DNA of 64,000 nucleotides from CAYYUA01 sp964542585 (GCA_964542585.1 CAZIUI010000001.1:62001-126000); one strand, 5' to 3'; shown: positions 16,369-25,836, counted from the stretch's first letter. Notes: generated by a model not told the origin, from the sequence alone. Numbers and translations: made by a program.

Positions 16369-18219
16369 ATGGGCTTTGAAGCCTATCCCAAGTATATAAG
16401 AGATAAAGTAGCTGTCCTACCTGAAAAACCAGGGGTTTACAAGTACTTTGATAAAGACGGAAAGCTTCTGTACATAGGAAAAGCGAGAAATCTAAAGAAG
16501 CGGGTAACATCTTATTTCAATAAAAATACTGACGACAGCCGGCGGATCATGCTGATGGTGAGCAAGATCGATCAGATCGATTACACGGTTGTGAATACCG
16601 AGTACGATGCCCTTTTGCTGGAAAACAGCCTGATCAAAAAGCATCAGCCCCGTTACAATGTGGACCTCAAGGACAGTAAGACCTATCCTTACCTTGTAGT
16701 TACCAATGAGCGCTTCCCGCGCGTTTTTCCTACCCGGACTGTAATAAAGGATGGTTCAGAGTATTTTGGACCCTATCCTTCTGTTCGTATCATGCGGGTT
16801 ATCATGGACCTTGTTAGGGAATTGTTCCCGATAAGAACCTGCAAGTACGACCTGAGCGAAAAAAATATCCAGGCTGGGAAATTCCGGGTATGCCTGGAAT
16901 ACCATATCAATCTGTGCAAAGGGCCCTGTGAAGGATTACAAAGCGAAGACAATTACATGGCCAACATCAAGCAGATCCGGGAGATCCTGAAGGGTAATAC
17001 AGCCCAGGTTATCCGGCAGCTAAAACAGCTCATGCAGGATGCCTCTCAGCAGATGGAATTTGAAAAGGCAGACGATTACCGCAAAAAACTCAAAACCCTT
17101 CACAACTTCCAGGCTAAATCCACGGTAGTGAATGCCAAAATCAGTAACGTTGATGTCTTTAGCATTTTAACCAAAGATCAAAAAGCCTACGTGAATTACC
17201 TGCGGGTTAGTAATGGCTCAATTATTAGCACTTACACCCTGGAATTTAAGCCAAAAATGGAAGAGGAAGAGCAAGATATCCTTGCCATGGCCATCGCGGA
17301 AGTTCGGGATAAATTCAAGAGTACGGCTTCCGAAGTGATAGTGCCGTTTGAACTGGAATTTGAAGGATCTGATCTAACATTTACGGTTCCTCAAAAGGGG
17401 GACAAGAAGAAGCTGCTAGAGCTTTCCCGCAAAAATGCCTTTTATCACTACCAGGATCGGTTGCAGCAGAGCCGTAAGCAAATGCCGCAAACGGAACGAA
17501 CCCGACAATTCCTTGAGCAAGTGCGAAAAGACCTGAACCTTAATGAGCTTCCTTATCACATAGAGGGTTTTGACAATTCCAATATCCAAGGGTCTCAGCC
17601 TGTCTCGGCTATGGTCTGCTTCCGTGATGGTCAGCCTGCTAAAAAGGATTACCGGCATTACAACATTAAAACCGTGGAAGGGCCGGATGATTACAGCTCT
17701 ATGAAAGAAGTGGTCCATCGGCGGTATCGCCGGCTTATGGAGGAGGAGCAAAGCTTACCGCAATTAGTAGTGATTGATGGCGGAAAAGGGCAATTGTATG
17801 CCGCTTATGAGAGTCTCCAAGCTTTAGGTATTTCTGAGCAGGTGGCTATTATTGGCATAGCCAAACGTTTAGAGGAGATCTATAAACCAGACGATCCCTA
17901 CCCGTTGGCTATTGATAAAAGGTCTGAAACCTTGAAACTGATCCAGCGTATCCGGGATGAAGCGCATCGCTTTGGGGTTAGTCACCACCGTAAACGCCGG
18001 AAAAACAAGACCCTGCAAAGCGAGCTGGAGCAGATCAATGGAATCGGCAAGAAATCGGTGGATGCACTGCTCAAAAATTTCAAAGCTGTCAAGCACATTC
18101 AAGATGCTTCTGAGGAAACCTTAAGTACTGTTGTGGGAGCCAACCGTGCCCGCAAGGTTTATGAATACTTTCATCCATCTGAGCCTGAATCTGAGGAATC
18201 CTCTACTGAAACAGGGTGA
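16369..18219 (+). CDS. uvrC: UvrABC excinuclease subunit C
   Basis: This 616-residue UvrC makes both incisions in nucleotide excision repair. Domains in order: GIY-YIG nuclease (about 15-95, PGVYKYF and LLYIGKARNLKKR), a cysteine-bearing linker, a UVR domain (about 205-240, MEFEKADDYRKKL), an RNase H-like C-terminal nuclease (about 380-540, EGFDNSNIQG and VIDGGKGQL) and a helix-hairpin-helix (INGIGKKSVDALLKNF). The length matches the family and all parts are intact. Confidence 0.97.
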   Translation: MGFEAYPKYIRDKVAVLPEKPGVYKYFDKDGKLLYIGKARNLKKRVTSYFNKNTDDSRRIMLMVSKIDQIDYTVVNTEYDALLLENSLIKKHQPRYNVDLKDSKTYPYLVVTNERFPRVFPTRTVIKDGSEYFGPYPSVRIMRVIMDLVRELFPIRTCKYDLSEKNIQAGKFRVCLEYHINLCKGPCEGLQSEDNYMANIKQIREILKGNTAQVIRQLKQLMQDASQQMEFEKADDYRKKLKTLHNFQAKSTVVNAKISNVDVFSILTKDQKAYVNYLRVSNGSIISTYTLEFKPKMEEEEQDILAMAIAEVRDKFKSTASEVIVPFELEFEGSDLTFTVPQKGDKKKLLELSRKNAFYHYQDRLQQSRKQMPQTERTRQFLEQVRKDLNLNELPYHIEGFDNSNIQGSQPVSAMVCFRDGQPAKKDYRHYNIKTVEGPDDYSSMKEVVHRRYRRLMEEEQSLPQLVVIDGGKGQLYAAYESLQALGISEQVAIIGIAKRLEEIYKPDDPYPLAIDKRSETLKLIQRIRDEAHRFGVSHHRKRRKNKTLQSELEQINGIGKKSVDALLKNFKAVKHIQDASEETLSTVVGANRARKVYEYFHPSEPESEESSTETG

Positions 18220-18349
18220 TAGCTTGTTGTATGAAAGCCCATTGATATTGGTATCAAGTAATACCTTTTGCTAATCGATGGCCGGAATAAAAGATTGAGG
18301 CTTTTGATAGCTTCCAACCTTACTAAACAGTACAATCCGTTACAAATGC

Positions 18350-18357
18350 TAAGTTTG
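18350..18357 (+). promoter_or_regulatory. -7 promoter element of the GT39 gene
   Basis: TAAGTTTG matches TAnnTTTG 40 bases before the ATG at 18398. Confidence 0.4.
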
Positions 18358-18397
18358 AAAAGTTATCAATAACTTTTCCCAGAAGTAAAGAATTGGA

Positions 18398-19951
18398 ATG
18401 ATCAATCTAATTATCGGGGTTCCAACGGTTCTTGTTTGCTTAGCCGGCTTCATCCTCGCTTACAAGCAATTCCAGAAAAACAAGGTATATTACGCCCTCG
18501 GCTTGATTATTCTATGTGGTCTGTTATTAAGGATTTTTATTTCAGCAGATCTACGCCTCCATTCATGGGATGAACGTTACCATGCGCTTGTAGCCAAGCA
18601 TCTGATGGAATCACCGCTCTATCCTACACTTTATGATGATCCGGTCTTATCCTACAATTACAAAGACTGGACTCGGAATCACGTTTGGGTGCATAAACAA
18701 CCTTTTCCGCTTTGGTCAATGGCATTGAGTATGACAGTTTTTGGTGTTAACGAGTTAGCCTTAAGGTTACCCTCTGTTTTACTCACCACTATTGGCATCG
18801 GTCTAACATTTGCTATTGGCAGGTATTTTTTTAGTAATCAGGTTGGCATTATTGCGGCTTTTTTATATTCTATCAATGGCCTTATCCTGGAGCTTACAGC
18901 TGGCCGAACCACCGCTGGTCATATTGATGTATTTTTCTTATTCTTTATTCAACTAGGGGTATTTTTAGCTATTAAATATTTCCAAAATCAGCATACAGTA
19001 TACAACCTGCTGTGTGGCATAAGTGTTGGTATAGCCATCTTATCTAAGTGGTTGCCTGCTTTGATTGTATTACCGCTTTGGTGGCTACTTGCCTTCCACA
19101 CTAAAAAATTATCGCTCCAAAAAACGGCTACTCAGTTTTTAATTTTATGTGCCGTAATTACAGCCGTAGCATTACCTTGGCAGGTTTACATTGCCAATGA
19201 ATTCCCTAAGGTGGCTGCATTTGAGCAGGCTTACAATTTTAAACACCTAACAAATGTTGTCGAGGAGCATGATGGCCCTTTTTACTACCATTTTGATAAA
19301 GCAAGAAGACTATTTGGTCAACTTATCTACCTGCCATTAATCTGGTTTTTGTACAAAACCTTCAAAAATGTTTATAATATCAGAAGGCTATTTATAACCT
19401 TATGGATAATGGTTCCCTTCCTGTTTTTTTCCGTTGCAGAAACTAAAATGCAGGCTTACACCATTTTTACTGCCCCGGCTGTTTTTATCATGATCGGTCT
19501 TTTTGTGCAATACCTGAACATCTTTAGAAATAGATTTAAGTATAAAAAAGGCATTTTGCTGGTAATATTTTTGCTAATTGCCCTTCCTGTTAGATACGCC
19601 ATTGAGCGCACAAAACCGTACCTATATATAAAGCGAAATCCTGATTGGGCAAAGGAGATCAGGGCTTTGGAAACCCAAATTGACCACGAGGACCAGACCG
19701 TGATTTTTAATACAGATAGGCCCATTGAAACCATGTTCTATACCAATTGTACTGCTTACAAAGAAGTGCCGGAAACTTCCAAAATGGCTGAAATAAAAGA
19801 AGAAGGGTACCATATCCTCATTCGTAAACAGAAGCCTGATGGTAATCAGGCTTCTCCAGACAAGAGGGAAGGAGTGCAGTTAAGGGATTTTAATGTGATG
19901 TATGCTGAATGGAAGCCTGATTCAACTTCTCAAAACCCTTCTGATTATTAG
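18398..19951 (+). CDS. GT39/ArnT-like membrane glycosyltransferase
   Basis: The 517-residue integral membrane protein belongs to the PMT/ArnT superfamily, which transfers sugars from polyprenyl-phosphate donors to lipids or proteins outside the inner membrane. About ten to twelve transmembrane helices span residues 3-390. The first outer loop carries the catalytic acidic pair Asp58-Glu59 in HSWDERYHALVAKHLM. The conserved region ELALRLPSVLLTTIGIGL follows. A soluble C-terminal domain covers about 410-517. Donor and acceptor are unknown. It stands alone, with its own promoter and long flanking gaps. Confidence 0.9.
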   Translation: MINLIIGVPTVLVCLAGFILAYKQFQKNKVYYALGLIILCGLLLRIFISADLRLHSWDERYHALVAKHLMESPLYPTLYDDPVLSYNYKDWTRNHVWVHKQPFPLWSMALSMTVFGVNELALRLPSVLLTTIGIGLTFAIGRYFFSNQVGIIAAFLYSINGLILELTAGRTTAGHIDVFFLFFIQLGVFLAIKYFQNQHTVYNLLCGISVGIAILSKWLPALIVLPLWWLLAFHTKKLSLQKTATQFLILCAVITAVALPWQVYIANEFPKVAAFEQAYNFKHLTNVVEEHDGPFYYHFDKARRLFGQLIYLPLIWFLYKTFKNVYNIRRLFITLWIMVPFLFFSVAETKMQAYTIFTAPAVFIMIGLFVQYLNIFRNRFKYKKGILLVIFLLIALPVRYAIERTKPYLYIKRNPDWAKEIRALETQIDHEDQTVIFNTDRPIETMFYTNCTAYKEVPETSKMAEIKEEGYHILIRKQKPDGNQASPDKREGVQLRDFNVMYAEWKPDSTSQNPSDY

Positions 19952-20806
19952 TCCTCCTTTTCCCATCTTGATTTTTAAAGGCTTATGGTGTGGGGATAGA
20001 GATCGGGCAAGCTTCTTAACGCTAAAGGAGAAAACCTCAGATTAAGCTTGATAGCTGAACCCTTAAAAAGCTCATTGACTATCGAATAACGATAGGAATC
20101 GGAAAAATTGCGAATTGCCCCAATAGTAGACAATTCTAGGGGGCAGATCTAATTCCGATACCCTGGAAAATGCCTCATAATTAATTAAATCGTCAATTAA
20201 AGAAAATAAACTTTAAGCCTTTCAGCAGATATAGGATACGATTGAGAAGGAAAACCTAGAATTTCGATTTCGGTTAGGCTAGAAACTTGGTATTGATCTT
20301 TGATGGCTAGTTGTTTAGGTTAAATATGGCCCTCACCGTTCTTTATAGCAATGAGGGAAACAGTGCATCCCGCTTTTATTAAAGTCAAAGTTTAGCTATC
20401 CATTTGTTTTTTAAACTGCTTTTTTGAACAAAAAAATTATCCAAAAAAACTGAATAAAGAACTTAAAAAAGCGTTTGATTGATGAAGGTGAGAAAATCTC
20501 CCAAAAACAACACTTAATCAGCGGCAACAAGACTTTTGTTGCCCAGTGGGAACAACGCACTCCAAAACCCCCTATTTCAGAAATTGACAGGAATGGTTAG
20601 TATTCTGTGTACGCTAAAGGCTAATAGGTGGAATCCCCTTTTTGTTAGGCTATTTTACCACTTCTAAGGCACTGACCCAGTTACCGCGGTAAGTAAAGCT
20701 GCCAACATCCGTGCGAATAAGCACAAAAGCTATTTTTAATTAACGTCTAAGTAAGTTTTGAACAGCAGTAATTAAGTTCTCCTCAGGAGTGAGGATGAAT
20801 AAAATG
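19952..20806. other. Long intergenic stretch, no supported gene
   Basis: About 850 bases precede the ThuA-domain gene promoter. I see no frame with a convincing start and domain on either strand, no tRNA-like fold and no strong terminator after the GT39 gene. A 46-codon minus-strand reading around 20070-20210 has a passing resemblance to a histidine-kinase helix but is bounded by stops. Two GTTAGGC heptamers (20273 and 20644) have no inverse partner. Confidence 0.55.
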
Positions 20807-20814
20807 TATTTTTG
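20807..20814 (+). promoter_or_regulatory. -7 promoter element of the ThuA-domain gene
   Basis: TATTTTTG matches TAnnTTTG 24 bases before the ATG at 20838. Confidence 0.45.
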
Positions 20815-20837
20815 AATGGTTATGTTAAAAGGGAATT

Positions 20838-21884
20838 ATGACTACTCATTTAATTTTTATACTGGTACTATTATTAGCAATGCCTTTTGATTCGTCAAGT
20901 CAGGATTTCAAGGTTTTGCACTATTCGGAAACTTCCGGTTTTGATCATGGTACAAGGAATAACAGCTATACCATGTTCAAGGAAATCGGACAAAACAATG
21001 AATTTACGGTCGATCATGACCAAACCGGGAAAAAGTTCAATTCCCTTGATAGTCTGCAACAATATGAGGTTGTGGTTTTTGCCAATACCTCGGGTGAATC
21101 CATTTTGAATGCTAAGCAACGGGATAATTTTGAAGTCTATATCCAATCGGGTGGAGCTTTGCTAGGCATTCACGCTGGTAGTGACACTTATCGGCATTCC
21201 ACTGCAAATGGCACTAAAACGGGAACCTGGGATTGGTATGCAGAAACGCTTGGAGCCAGTGTTCAGCGCTCTCCTTCTCATACCTCAGCTAATTACAATG
21301 GCACGATTGATACCATTGGGAACCATCCTTCAACCGATAATATACCGGATCCATGGCAAAAAGTAGAGGAGTATTACTATTGGCAAAACGGATATTTCAA
21401 TCCAGGGAATAATGTGATTTTAAAAGTGCGCTCCACCGGGCAAAAAAGTTATGATGCTGCCAGACCCATTTCTTGGTATCGATACCCATCACAAGGCGGA
21501 AAAGTCTTTTATACAGCCTTGGGCCATGCAAATAGTAATTACACCAACAATAAGAATTTTCGGAACCATATCAGGGATGCTGTTCTATGGGCTGCTGATA
21601 AAAACACTTTTGTCCATGAAGCAAACAAAACTTCGATTTTAAAAGTCTATCCTAACCCAGCTAGTAAAAAGCTGTATGTAGAAATTCCTGATGTGTTAAG
21701 GAAAGAGGCCCTTATCTACCGCATTTTGGATAACGAAGGAAAAATCCGACAAACTGGCAAATGGCAGGAAGGGTTCAATCAAAGCCGATTGAACTTAGGG
21801 CATTTAGAAACCGGGCGGTTTTACCTGGAATTGGTAAATCAAGCAAAGGGGCATTCCTATACAGCTCCTTTCACAGTGCAATAG
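20838..21884 (+). CDS. Secreted ThuA-domain protein with T9SS sorting domain
   Basis: This 348-residue protein has a signal peptide (about 1-22), a ThuA-like domain (about 24-255) of the class-I glutamine-amidotransferase-like fold, and a type A T9SS sorting domain (about 265-348, starting near KVYPNPASKKLYVEI). The ThuA part shows HYSETSGFDHGTRNNS, the VVVFANTSG turn, GGALLGIHAGSDTYRH and ARPISWYRYPSQGGKVFYTALGH, all typical. ThuA proteins are linked to sugar metabolism, mainly by context. Here the T9SS tail points to a role outside the cell, perhaps on polysaccharide. Confidence 0.9.
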   Translation: MTTHLIFILVLLLAMPFDSSSQDFKVLHYSETSGFDHGTRNNSYTMFKEIGQNNEFTVDHDQTGKKFNSLDSLQQYEVVVFANTSGESILNAKQRDNFEVYIQSGGALLGIHAGSDTYRHSTANGTKTGTWDWYAETLGASVQRSPSHTSANYNGTIDTIGNHPSTDNIPDPWQKVEEYYYWQNGYFNPGNNVILKVRSTGQKSYDAARPISWYRYPSQGGKVFYTALGHANSNYTNNKNFRNHIRDAVLWAADKNTFVHEANKTSILKVYPNPASKKLYVEIPDVLRKEALIYRILDNEGKIRQTGKWQEGFNQSRLNLGHLETGRFYLELVNQAKGHSYTAPFTVQ

Positions 21885-22099
21885 CTCTTGGGAAAAGCTT
21901 AATGCAAGGATAGGTTTTTATTAGAATGCTACCCAGAGTAACAGGAGAAAAAAGCTCAATTTAAAACCATACGCAAGCCAGGTAGAATTGGGACAACAAG
22001 ATGGCTTACTTTGTTTTAAAAATAAATCCAACCCTGCCCGTAGGAAACTTTTAAAACTGTAAACTTCCAAAATTTACGGTCTCGGTACACCCTTAATGC

Positions 22100-22348
22100 C
22101 TAGCTCCGGTTGTACTTGCGTTTGAACTTCTCAACCCGGCCAGCAGTGTCAACAAAGATTTTCTTGCCGGTGTAGAAAGGATGGGAGGCGTTGGAGATCT
22201 CTAATTTGAAAAGCGGGTATTCTTTTCCGTCTTCCCATTCAATGGTCTCATTGGAATCAACGCAGGAGCGGGTCATGAATGTAGTACCGTTGGACATGTC
22301 CTTAAACACGACAGGTCGGTAGTTCTTTGGATGACTTTCCTCTTTCAT
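22100..22348 (-). CDS. rpmE2: 50S ribosomal protein L31 type B
   Basis: This 82-residue L31 has HPKNYRPVVFKDMSNGTTFMTRS-type N-terminal sequence, and SHPFYTGKKIFVDTAGRVEKF marks the C-terminal half. It lacks the CxxC zinc pairs of type A L31, so it is the zinc-independent type B form. The frame stays open 39 codons upstream, but that part crosses the divergent promoter region and has no L31 similarity, so I start at 22348. It is divergently transcribed from the PRTase gene. Confidence 0.96.
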   Translation of the reverse strand: MKEESHPKNYRPVVFKDMSNGTTFMTRSCVDSNETIEWEDGKEYPLFKLEISNASHPFYTGKKIFVDTAGRVEKFKRKYNRS

Positions 22349-22368
22349 AAAATTGTGATTTTGCTTTG

Positions 22369-22376
22369 CAAAAATA
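22369..22376 (-). promoter_or_regulatory. -7 promoter element of rpmE2
   Basis: The minus strand reads TATTTTTG, matching TAnnTTTG, 20 bases before the rpmE2 ATG. It is one half of a divergent promoter pair. Confidence 0.5.
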
Positions 22377-22419
22377 ACACATTGATGATTAATAATCCCA
22401 ATCCCCCTGAAGCCTTCCT

Positions 22420-22427
22420 TACATTTG
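22420..22427 (+). promoter_or_regulatory. -7 promoter element of the PyrR-like gene
   Basis: TACATTTG matches TAnnTTTG 15 bases before the ATG at 22443. A possible TTG start at 22425 lies inside this element, which favours the downstream ATG. Confidence 0.5.
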
Positions 22428-22442
22428 TACCAAAGGGTGTTT

Positions 22443-22943
22443 ATGGATAGGAAACAAATCCTCAATCAACGGCAAATAGAGCATCGCTTGAGTCGAATGG
22501 CTTATGAGGTTTATGAAGCTCACTATCATGAGCAGGAGGTGATCTTAGCAGGCATTCAAAGGAAAGGTTATGAGCTTGCTAGAAAAATACACGAGATCCT
22601 ATCCACTATTAGTTCTATTAATTTTAAGCTGTCCAAAATCCATTTTGACAAAAGAAATCCCGTTGATAGCCACCCTGAATTGGATCTGCCTTTATCCGAA
22701 GTTTCAGAAAGAAGTGTTATTTTAATAGATGATGTAATCAATACAGGGGAAACCCTCTTTTATGCCACCAAGCCTTTTCAGCAAATGAAGGTTAAACAAC
22801 TCAAGGTGCTTGTCCTGGTTAATCGGGATCATACAGCTTTCCCTTTTCAGCCGGATTATACCGGTTTATCGCTGGCAACAACCCTTCAGGAACGAATTAC
22901 TGTAAAACTAAATGAAGAGGAGGAGGCTGTTTATCTGGTATAG
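22443..22943 (+). CDS. PyrR-like phosphoribosyltransferase
   Basis: The 166-residue type I phosphoribosyltransferase has the PRPP-binding signature VILIDDVINTGETLFYA and the early LAGIQRKGYELARKI segment seen in PyrR and related enzymes. PyrR proteins regulate pyrimidine genes or act as uracil phosphoribosyltransferases. No other pyr gene is nearby, so the exact role is open. The start at 22443 is chosen because the earlier TTG falls in the -7 promoter box. Confidence 0.85.
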   Translation: MDRKQILNQRQIEHRLSRMAYEVYEAHYHEQEVILAGIQRKGYELARKIHEILSTISSINFKLSKIHFDKRNPVDSHPELDLPLSEVSERSVILIDDVINTGETLFYATKPFQQMKVKQLKVLVLVNRDHTAFPFQPDYTGLSLATTLQERITVKLNEEEEAVYLV

Positions 22944-22945
22944 GA

Positions 22946-23194
22946 TTACCAAAAAGTTTTGTTTTCCGTCTGGCAATTCAGTTTTCCGTCAACCTCACGA
23001 GCTTCCCGCTTTGCTCGCTTCTTGAAACCATCTACCTCATCGCTGCTACCGCAAAACTCATCATACTCAAATGTGAGGGTGTCCTTTGTTTCAGGGTCTT
23101 CATAACGGTATTGGCAATCAATACACTCTTCACAACTACCTAAGCCAAAACTTGCCACTATTATCATTGATAGCAAAGAAAAACGATACCGCAT
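22946..23194 (-). CDS. Small cysteine-containing lipoprotein
   Basis: The protein has 82 residues, with a lipoprotein signal peptide ending in the lipobox LGSC (about residues 17-20), so it should be anchored to a membrane through a lipidated cysteine. The mature part is short, charged and has several more cysteines (CEECIDC, FCGSS, NCQT). No family is recognised. It ends three bases from the PRTase stop in a tail-to-tail arrangement. Confidence 0.75.
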   Translation of the reverse strand: MRYRFSLLSMIIVASFGLGSCEECIDCQYRYEDPETKDTLTFEYDEFCGSSDEVDGFKKRAKREAREVDGKLNCQTENKTFW

Positions 23195-23263
23195 ATCGGA
23201 AATTTGATGAATTAAGTAGCAACAATTATTCCTAACCCATTATAAAGGGAGTAAGGTTGTAAT

Positions 23264-23701
23264 TTAGGATTTCTCATTTGTTTTAGCCTTGTTAATAGCT
23301 TGGCATACAAGTTCTGGCTTATCTGTTCCTACACGGACTTTTCGCTGTTTTCCCGTCAACGTTAATTCTACAGCACTTCTGCCACTGACGTTGTATAGTG
23401 TAAAATCCGGCCCAAACCGTATAAGCCCAAAACTATACCAAGCCGTGTTTTCAACAGTTTCACAATACTCTATATCGCTTATTTTTATTTTTTTTTGTAG
23501 TAGTCCAGGTCCGAACTTAATTCGTAACAGCGTGGGATTTACTTCTATAATTAAACTGTGAACCAGGAATAAACCAACGGTAATACCGCCCACAACAGCT
23601 AACCAAAACGTGCTGAAGTGACGTGTAAATAAGATCAGGATGATCATTAAAGGAATGAGGATAAAATGCAACCAACTTTTTTGGATCGTTTTATACGGCA
23701 T
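23264..23701 (-). CDS. Membrane protein with PH-like domain
   Basis: The 145-residue protein has two transmembrane helices near the N-terminus (about 10-27 and 30-50), followed by a beta-rich soluble domain (about 52-140) resembling bacterial PH-like domains. That domain includes VNPTLLRIKFGPGLLQKKIKI and SDIEYCETVEN. Such proteins usually sit in the inner membrane and have no known enzyme activity. The assignment rests on topology and general resemblance only. Confidence 0.7.
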   Translation of the reverse strand: MPYKTIQKSWLHFILIPLMIILILFTRHFSTFWLAVVGGITVGLFLVHSLIIEVNPTLLRIKFGPGLLQKKIKISDIEYCETVENTAWYSFGLIRFGPDFTLYNVSGRSAVELTLTGKQRKVRVGTDKPELVCQAINKAKTNEKS

Positions 23702-23778
23702 ATGCTTGAAAAAATCTATTTCTGCAAAATTAAATGCTAACTTGTAGGGTATTACCGGTTCCTTAAAAAAGCCTTTGT

Positions 23779-24759
23779 ATGAGTAACCACCAAAAGCTCT
23801 ACATCCTCGGGTCGGGTTTTTCCAAGTCTTTTTCTGAGCAAATGCCTACTATGCAGGACCTCACTGATCGGTTGTTTGCCCTGGAAGGGTCTGAGTATAG
23901 TAATCTCAGAGCTTTTGTTCAGGATTTGTATTCAAAAAGCAATCAGCTCGAGGAGTTTCGGGATACCGAAAATTTAGCCAATATTATCTTTTCTAAACGC
24001 ATTTTTAAAGATTTTGAGGAGCAGTTGGATTATGAAAAACTTCGTTTTGAGCTAATAAAGTTTATTTACCGGGAAATCAATCAGCAGGAACTGGATCAAT
24101 CAAAAGCAGAAACCCTTTATGAATTTCTTCGGCAATGCGCTTCTCCTACAGCTTCTGAAGAGTGCGTGCTGTTAAACTTTAATTACGACCTTCTTATTGA
24201 AGATGTGCTTAAATACAAAATGCAACATAGCCCGGAATACATTGAACTCAAATATGGCCTTCAGTTTGAGCGCTATGAGCCTGACAAAGTCCCTGATCTG
24301 CAGCATCAGGAAATCCTGTATCTTACGATGCTCAAGCTTCACGGATCCTTTAACTGGTTCAGGGCTAAGGGCAGTACGGCTAATGACATTCGTAATATCC
24401 ACTTGGTGCATGAGGAGGATAGCAGTTTTAGTATTCATGCCAATGATATCCCCACGTTTATTCCTATGACCAATGTTAAATCCCAATTTTTAACGGGGAC
24501 GCTTTTCAATACCCTCTGGGCGAAAGCCATTGATTACCTAAACCGCTGCGATGAGATCATTATCATGGGGTATGGTTTCCCCAAAACTGATCTTAATAAC
24601 CTGGGTCTGCTACTGGATTACAAGGAAAAAATAACCCACATAAACATTATACACCCCTATGCGGAGGATAAACTCCAACGGCTTTATCAGCTATTCGGGA
24701 GAGATGTAGTATGGAACATTGACGCTAAAAACTTCATTGAGAAGCAAGTACTTAAGTGA
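23779..24759 (+). CDS. Stand-alone SIR2-like (NAD-binding) protein
   Basis: This 326-residue protein has the SIR2_2-type Rossmann fold used by many bacterial NAD-depleting defence proteins. Visible motifs are GSGFSKSFSE (residues 11-20, nucleotide-binding loop), NFNYDLLIED (133-142, with Asn135 and Asp137), His188 in MLKLHGSFNW (equivalent to the catalytic histidine) and IIIMGYGFPKTD (260-271). It lacks the zinc cysteines of protein deacetylase sirtuins. No HerA ATPase, Argonaute or TIR gene adjoins it, so a defence role is inference from family. Confidence 0.85.
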   Translation: MSNHQKLYILGSGFSKSFSEQMPTMQDLTDRLFALEGSEYSNLRAFVQDLYSKSNQLEEFRDTENLANIIFSKRIFKDFEEQLDYEKLRFELIKFIYREINQQELDQSKAETLYEFLRQCASPTASEECVLLNFNYDLLIEDVLKYKMQHSPEYIELKYGLQFERYEPDKVPDLQHQEILYLTMLKLHGSFNWFRAKGSTANDIRNIHLVHEEDSSFSIHANDIPTFIPMTNVKSQFLTGTLFNTLWAKAIDYLNRCDEIIIMGYGFPKTDLNNLGLLLDYKEKITHINIIHPYAEDKLQRLYQLFGRDVVWNIDAKNFIEKQVLK

Positions 24760-24774
24760 GCTTCATGAATCAGC

Positions 24775-25740
24775 TTAGGATACCGAGGCTGCTCGCTTAA
24801 GGCGGTCATTAATGGCTTGGCCTAAGCCCTCCTCAGGAAAAATTTCAGCTATCACCAGGGCTAGATCGGTCCTATCCAACGCTCGCAAGGCTGCGAATAG
24901 GTTTTGGGCTGCCTCTTTCAAGCTCCCTTTTTGGGACAAAACCACCTGGTTGGCCTCCGGGATCTTGTGATTCATCGATTGGAAACTGATAAAACCAAGA
25001 TACTGAGGATCATAGGCTGTGAAAAATTCCACAGGATCGCCCATCTTAACAGGCGTTTGAGGTGCATAATGACTGGACATTTGACCGGGAGCCAAGGGTT
25101 CATTAGCGGTTGATTGGGCTATTTTTACAGGTTGAACATGTTCTTTCAGGGTTTCAATGGGGGTTCCACCAAGCCGGAGTACTTCAAGGCCGTTATCGCT
25201 AACAGGTGTTACAATGGTGGACTCAATTCCGATGCTAGTAGGCCCAGAATCCAGGATGTAAGGAATAAGGCGTCCAAGCTGCTGTTGCACATGGTCGGCT
25301 CTAGTAGGGCTCACGTACATGAAGGGATTGGCACTTGGTGCGGCTAAAGGAAAGTCTAATAGCCTCAATAATTCCAATGTAAGGGGATCATCCGGGATAC
25401 GGATAGCAACGGTATTTTTACCGGCCGTAGCAAGATCCGGGATGGTTTTCTCCTTTGGTAGGACAAAAGTCAAAGGTCCCGGCATGCAATATTGGGCTAA
25501 ACGCTCAAAACTTGTTGGAAGTCCTTGGACATATTGCCGTAGCTTAGCAAGGCTATCCACGTGAAGGATCAAAGGATCAAATTTAGGACGCTGCTTCACC
25601 TCAAAAATTTGAGCCAGGGTATTATTAGAAAGGGCGTTACCGGATAAGCCATAAACGGTTTCCGTGGGTATAGCTACTAAATGCCCATTTTTTAATAATT
25701 GAGCTGCACGATCAATATCGGTTCCAACTTCCGTTTTCAT
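24775..25740 (-). CDS. sua5: L-threonylcarbamoyladenylate synthase (Sua5 form)
   Basis: This 321-residue enzyme makes threonylcarbamoyl-AMP from threonine, bicarbonate and ATP, the first step to t6A at tRNA position 37. An N-terminal YrdC domain (about 1-205) contains GHLVAIPTETVYGLSGNAL and the basic KQRPKFDPLILHV segment. A C-terminal Sua5 domain (about 215-321) distinguishes it from the short TsaC form. TsaE, a partner in the second step, is encoded at 41979-42395. Confidence 0.95.
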   Translation of the reverse strand: MKTEVGTDIDRAAQLLKNGHLVAIPTETVYGLSGNALSNNTLAQIFEVKQRPKFDPLILHVDSLAKLRQYVQGLPTSFERLAQYCMPGPLTFVLPKEKTIPDLATAGKNTVAIRIPDDPLTLELLRLLDFPLAAPSANPFMYVSPTRADHVQQQLGRLIPYILDSGPTSIGIESTIVTPVSDNGLEVLRLGGTPIETLKEHVQPVKIAQSTANEPLAPGQMSSHYAPQTPVKMGDPVEFFTAYDPQYLGFISFQSMNHKIPEANQVVLSQKGSLKEAAQNLFAALRALDRTDLALVIAEIFPEEGLGQAINDRLKRAASVS

Positions 25741-25828
25741 AGATTGTTATAGATGATGTTATTTTTTAATTATGCTTACACAGGCTATTACAGGCTTCCC
25801 AGCTTTTTAAATGCCTTGCTTTATTTGC

Positions 25829-25836
25829 TATTTTTG
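25829..25836 (+). promoter_or_regulatory. -7 promoter element of the yidC operon
   Basis: TATTTTTG matches TAnnTTTG 20 bases before the yidC ATG. Confidence 0.45.

Noticed and set aside
20060..20210. A minus-strand reading with LIDDLINYEAFSRV, similar to a histidine-kinase helix.
   Set aside because: It is only about 46 codons between stops, has no H-box histidine and no ATPase domain, so it is likely chance.
20520..20620. A fragment resembling the start of a beta-carbonic anhydrase (LISGNKTFV).
   Set aside because: No catalytic CxDxR or HxxC motifs follow and the frame closes within about 30 codons.
20273..20650. Two GTTAGGC heptamers (20273 and 20644) as further attC-like boxes.
   Set aside because: Neither has a GCCTAAC partner on its left at a suitable distance nor a palindromic interior. 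A heptamer is expected a few times by chance in this length.
22349..22465. A 39-residue N-terminal extension of L31.
   Set aside because: It runs through the divergent promoter region and into the PyrR-like gene; L31 type B proteins begin at the chosen ATG.
23779..24759. Annotation of the SIR2-like protein as a protein deacetylase (CobB).
   Set aside because: The zinc-binding cysteines and the standard sirtuin motif order are absent; the motifs fit the SIR2_2 group.
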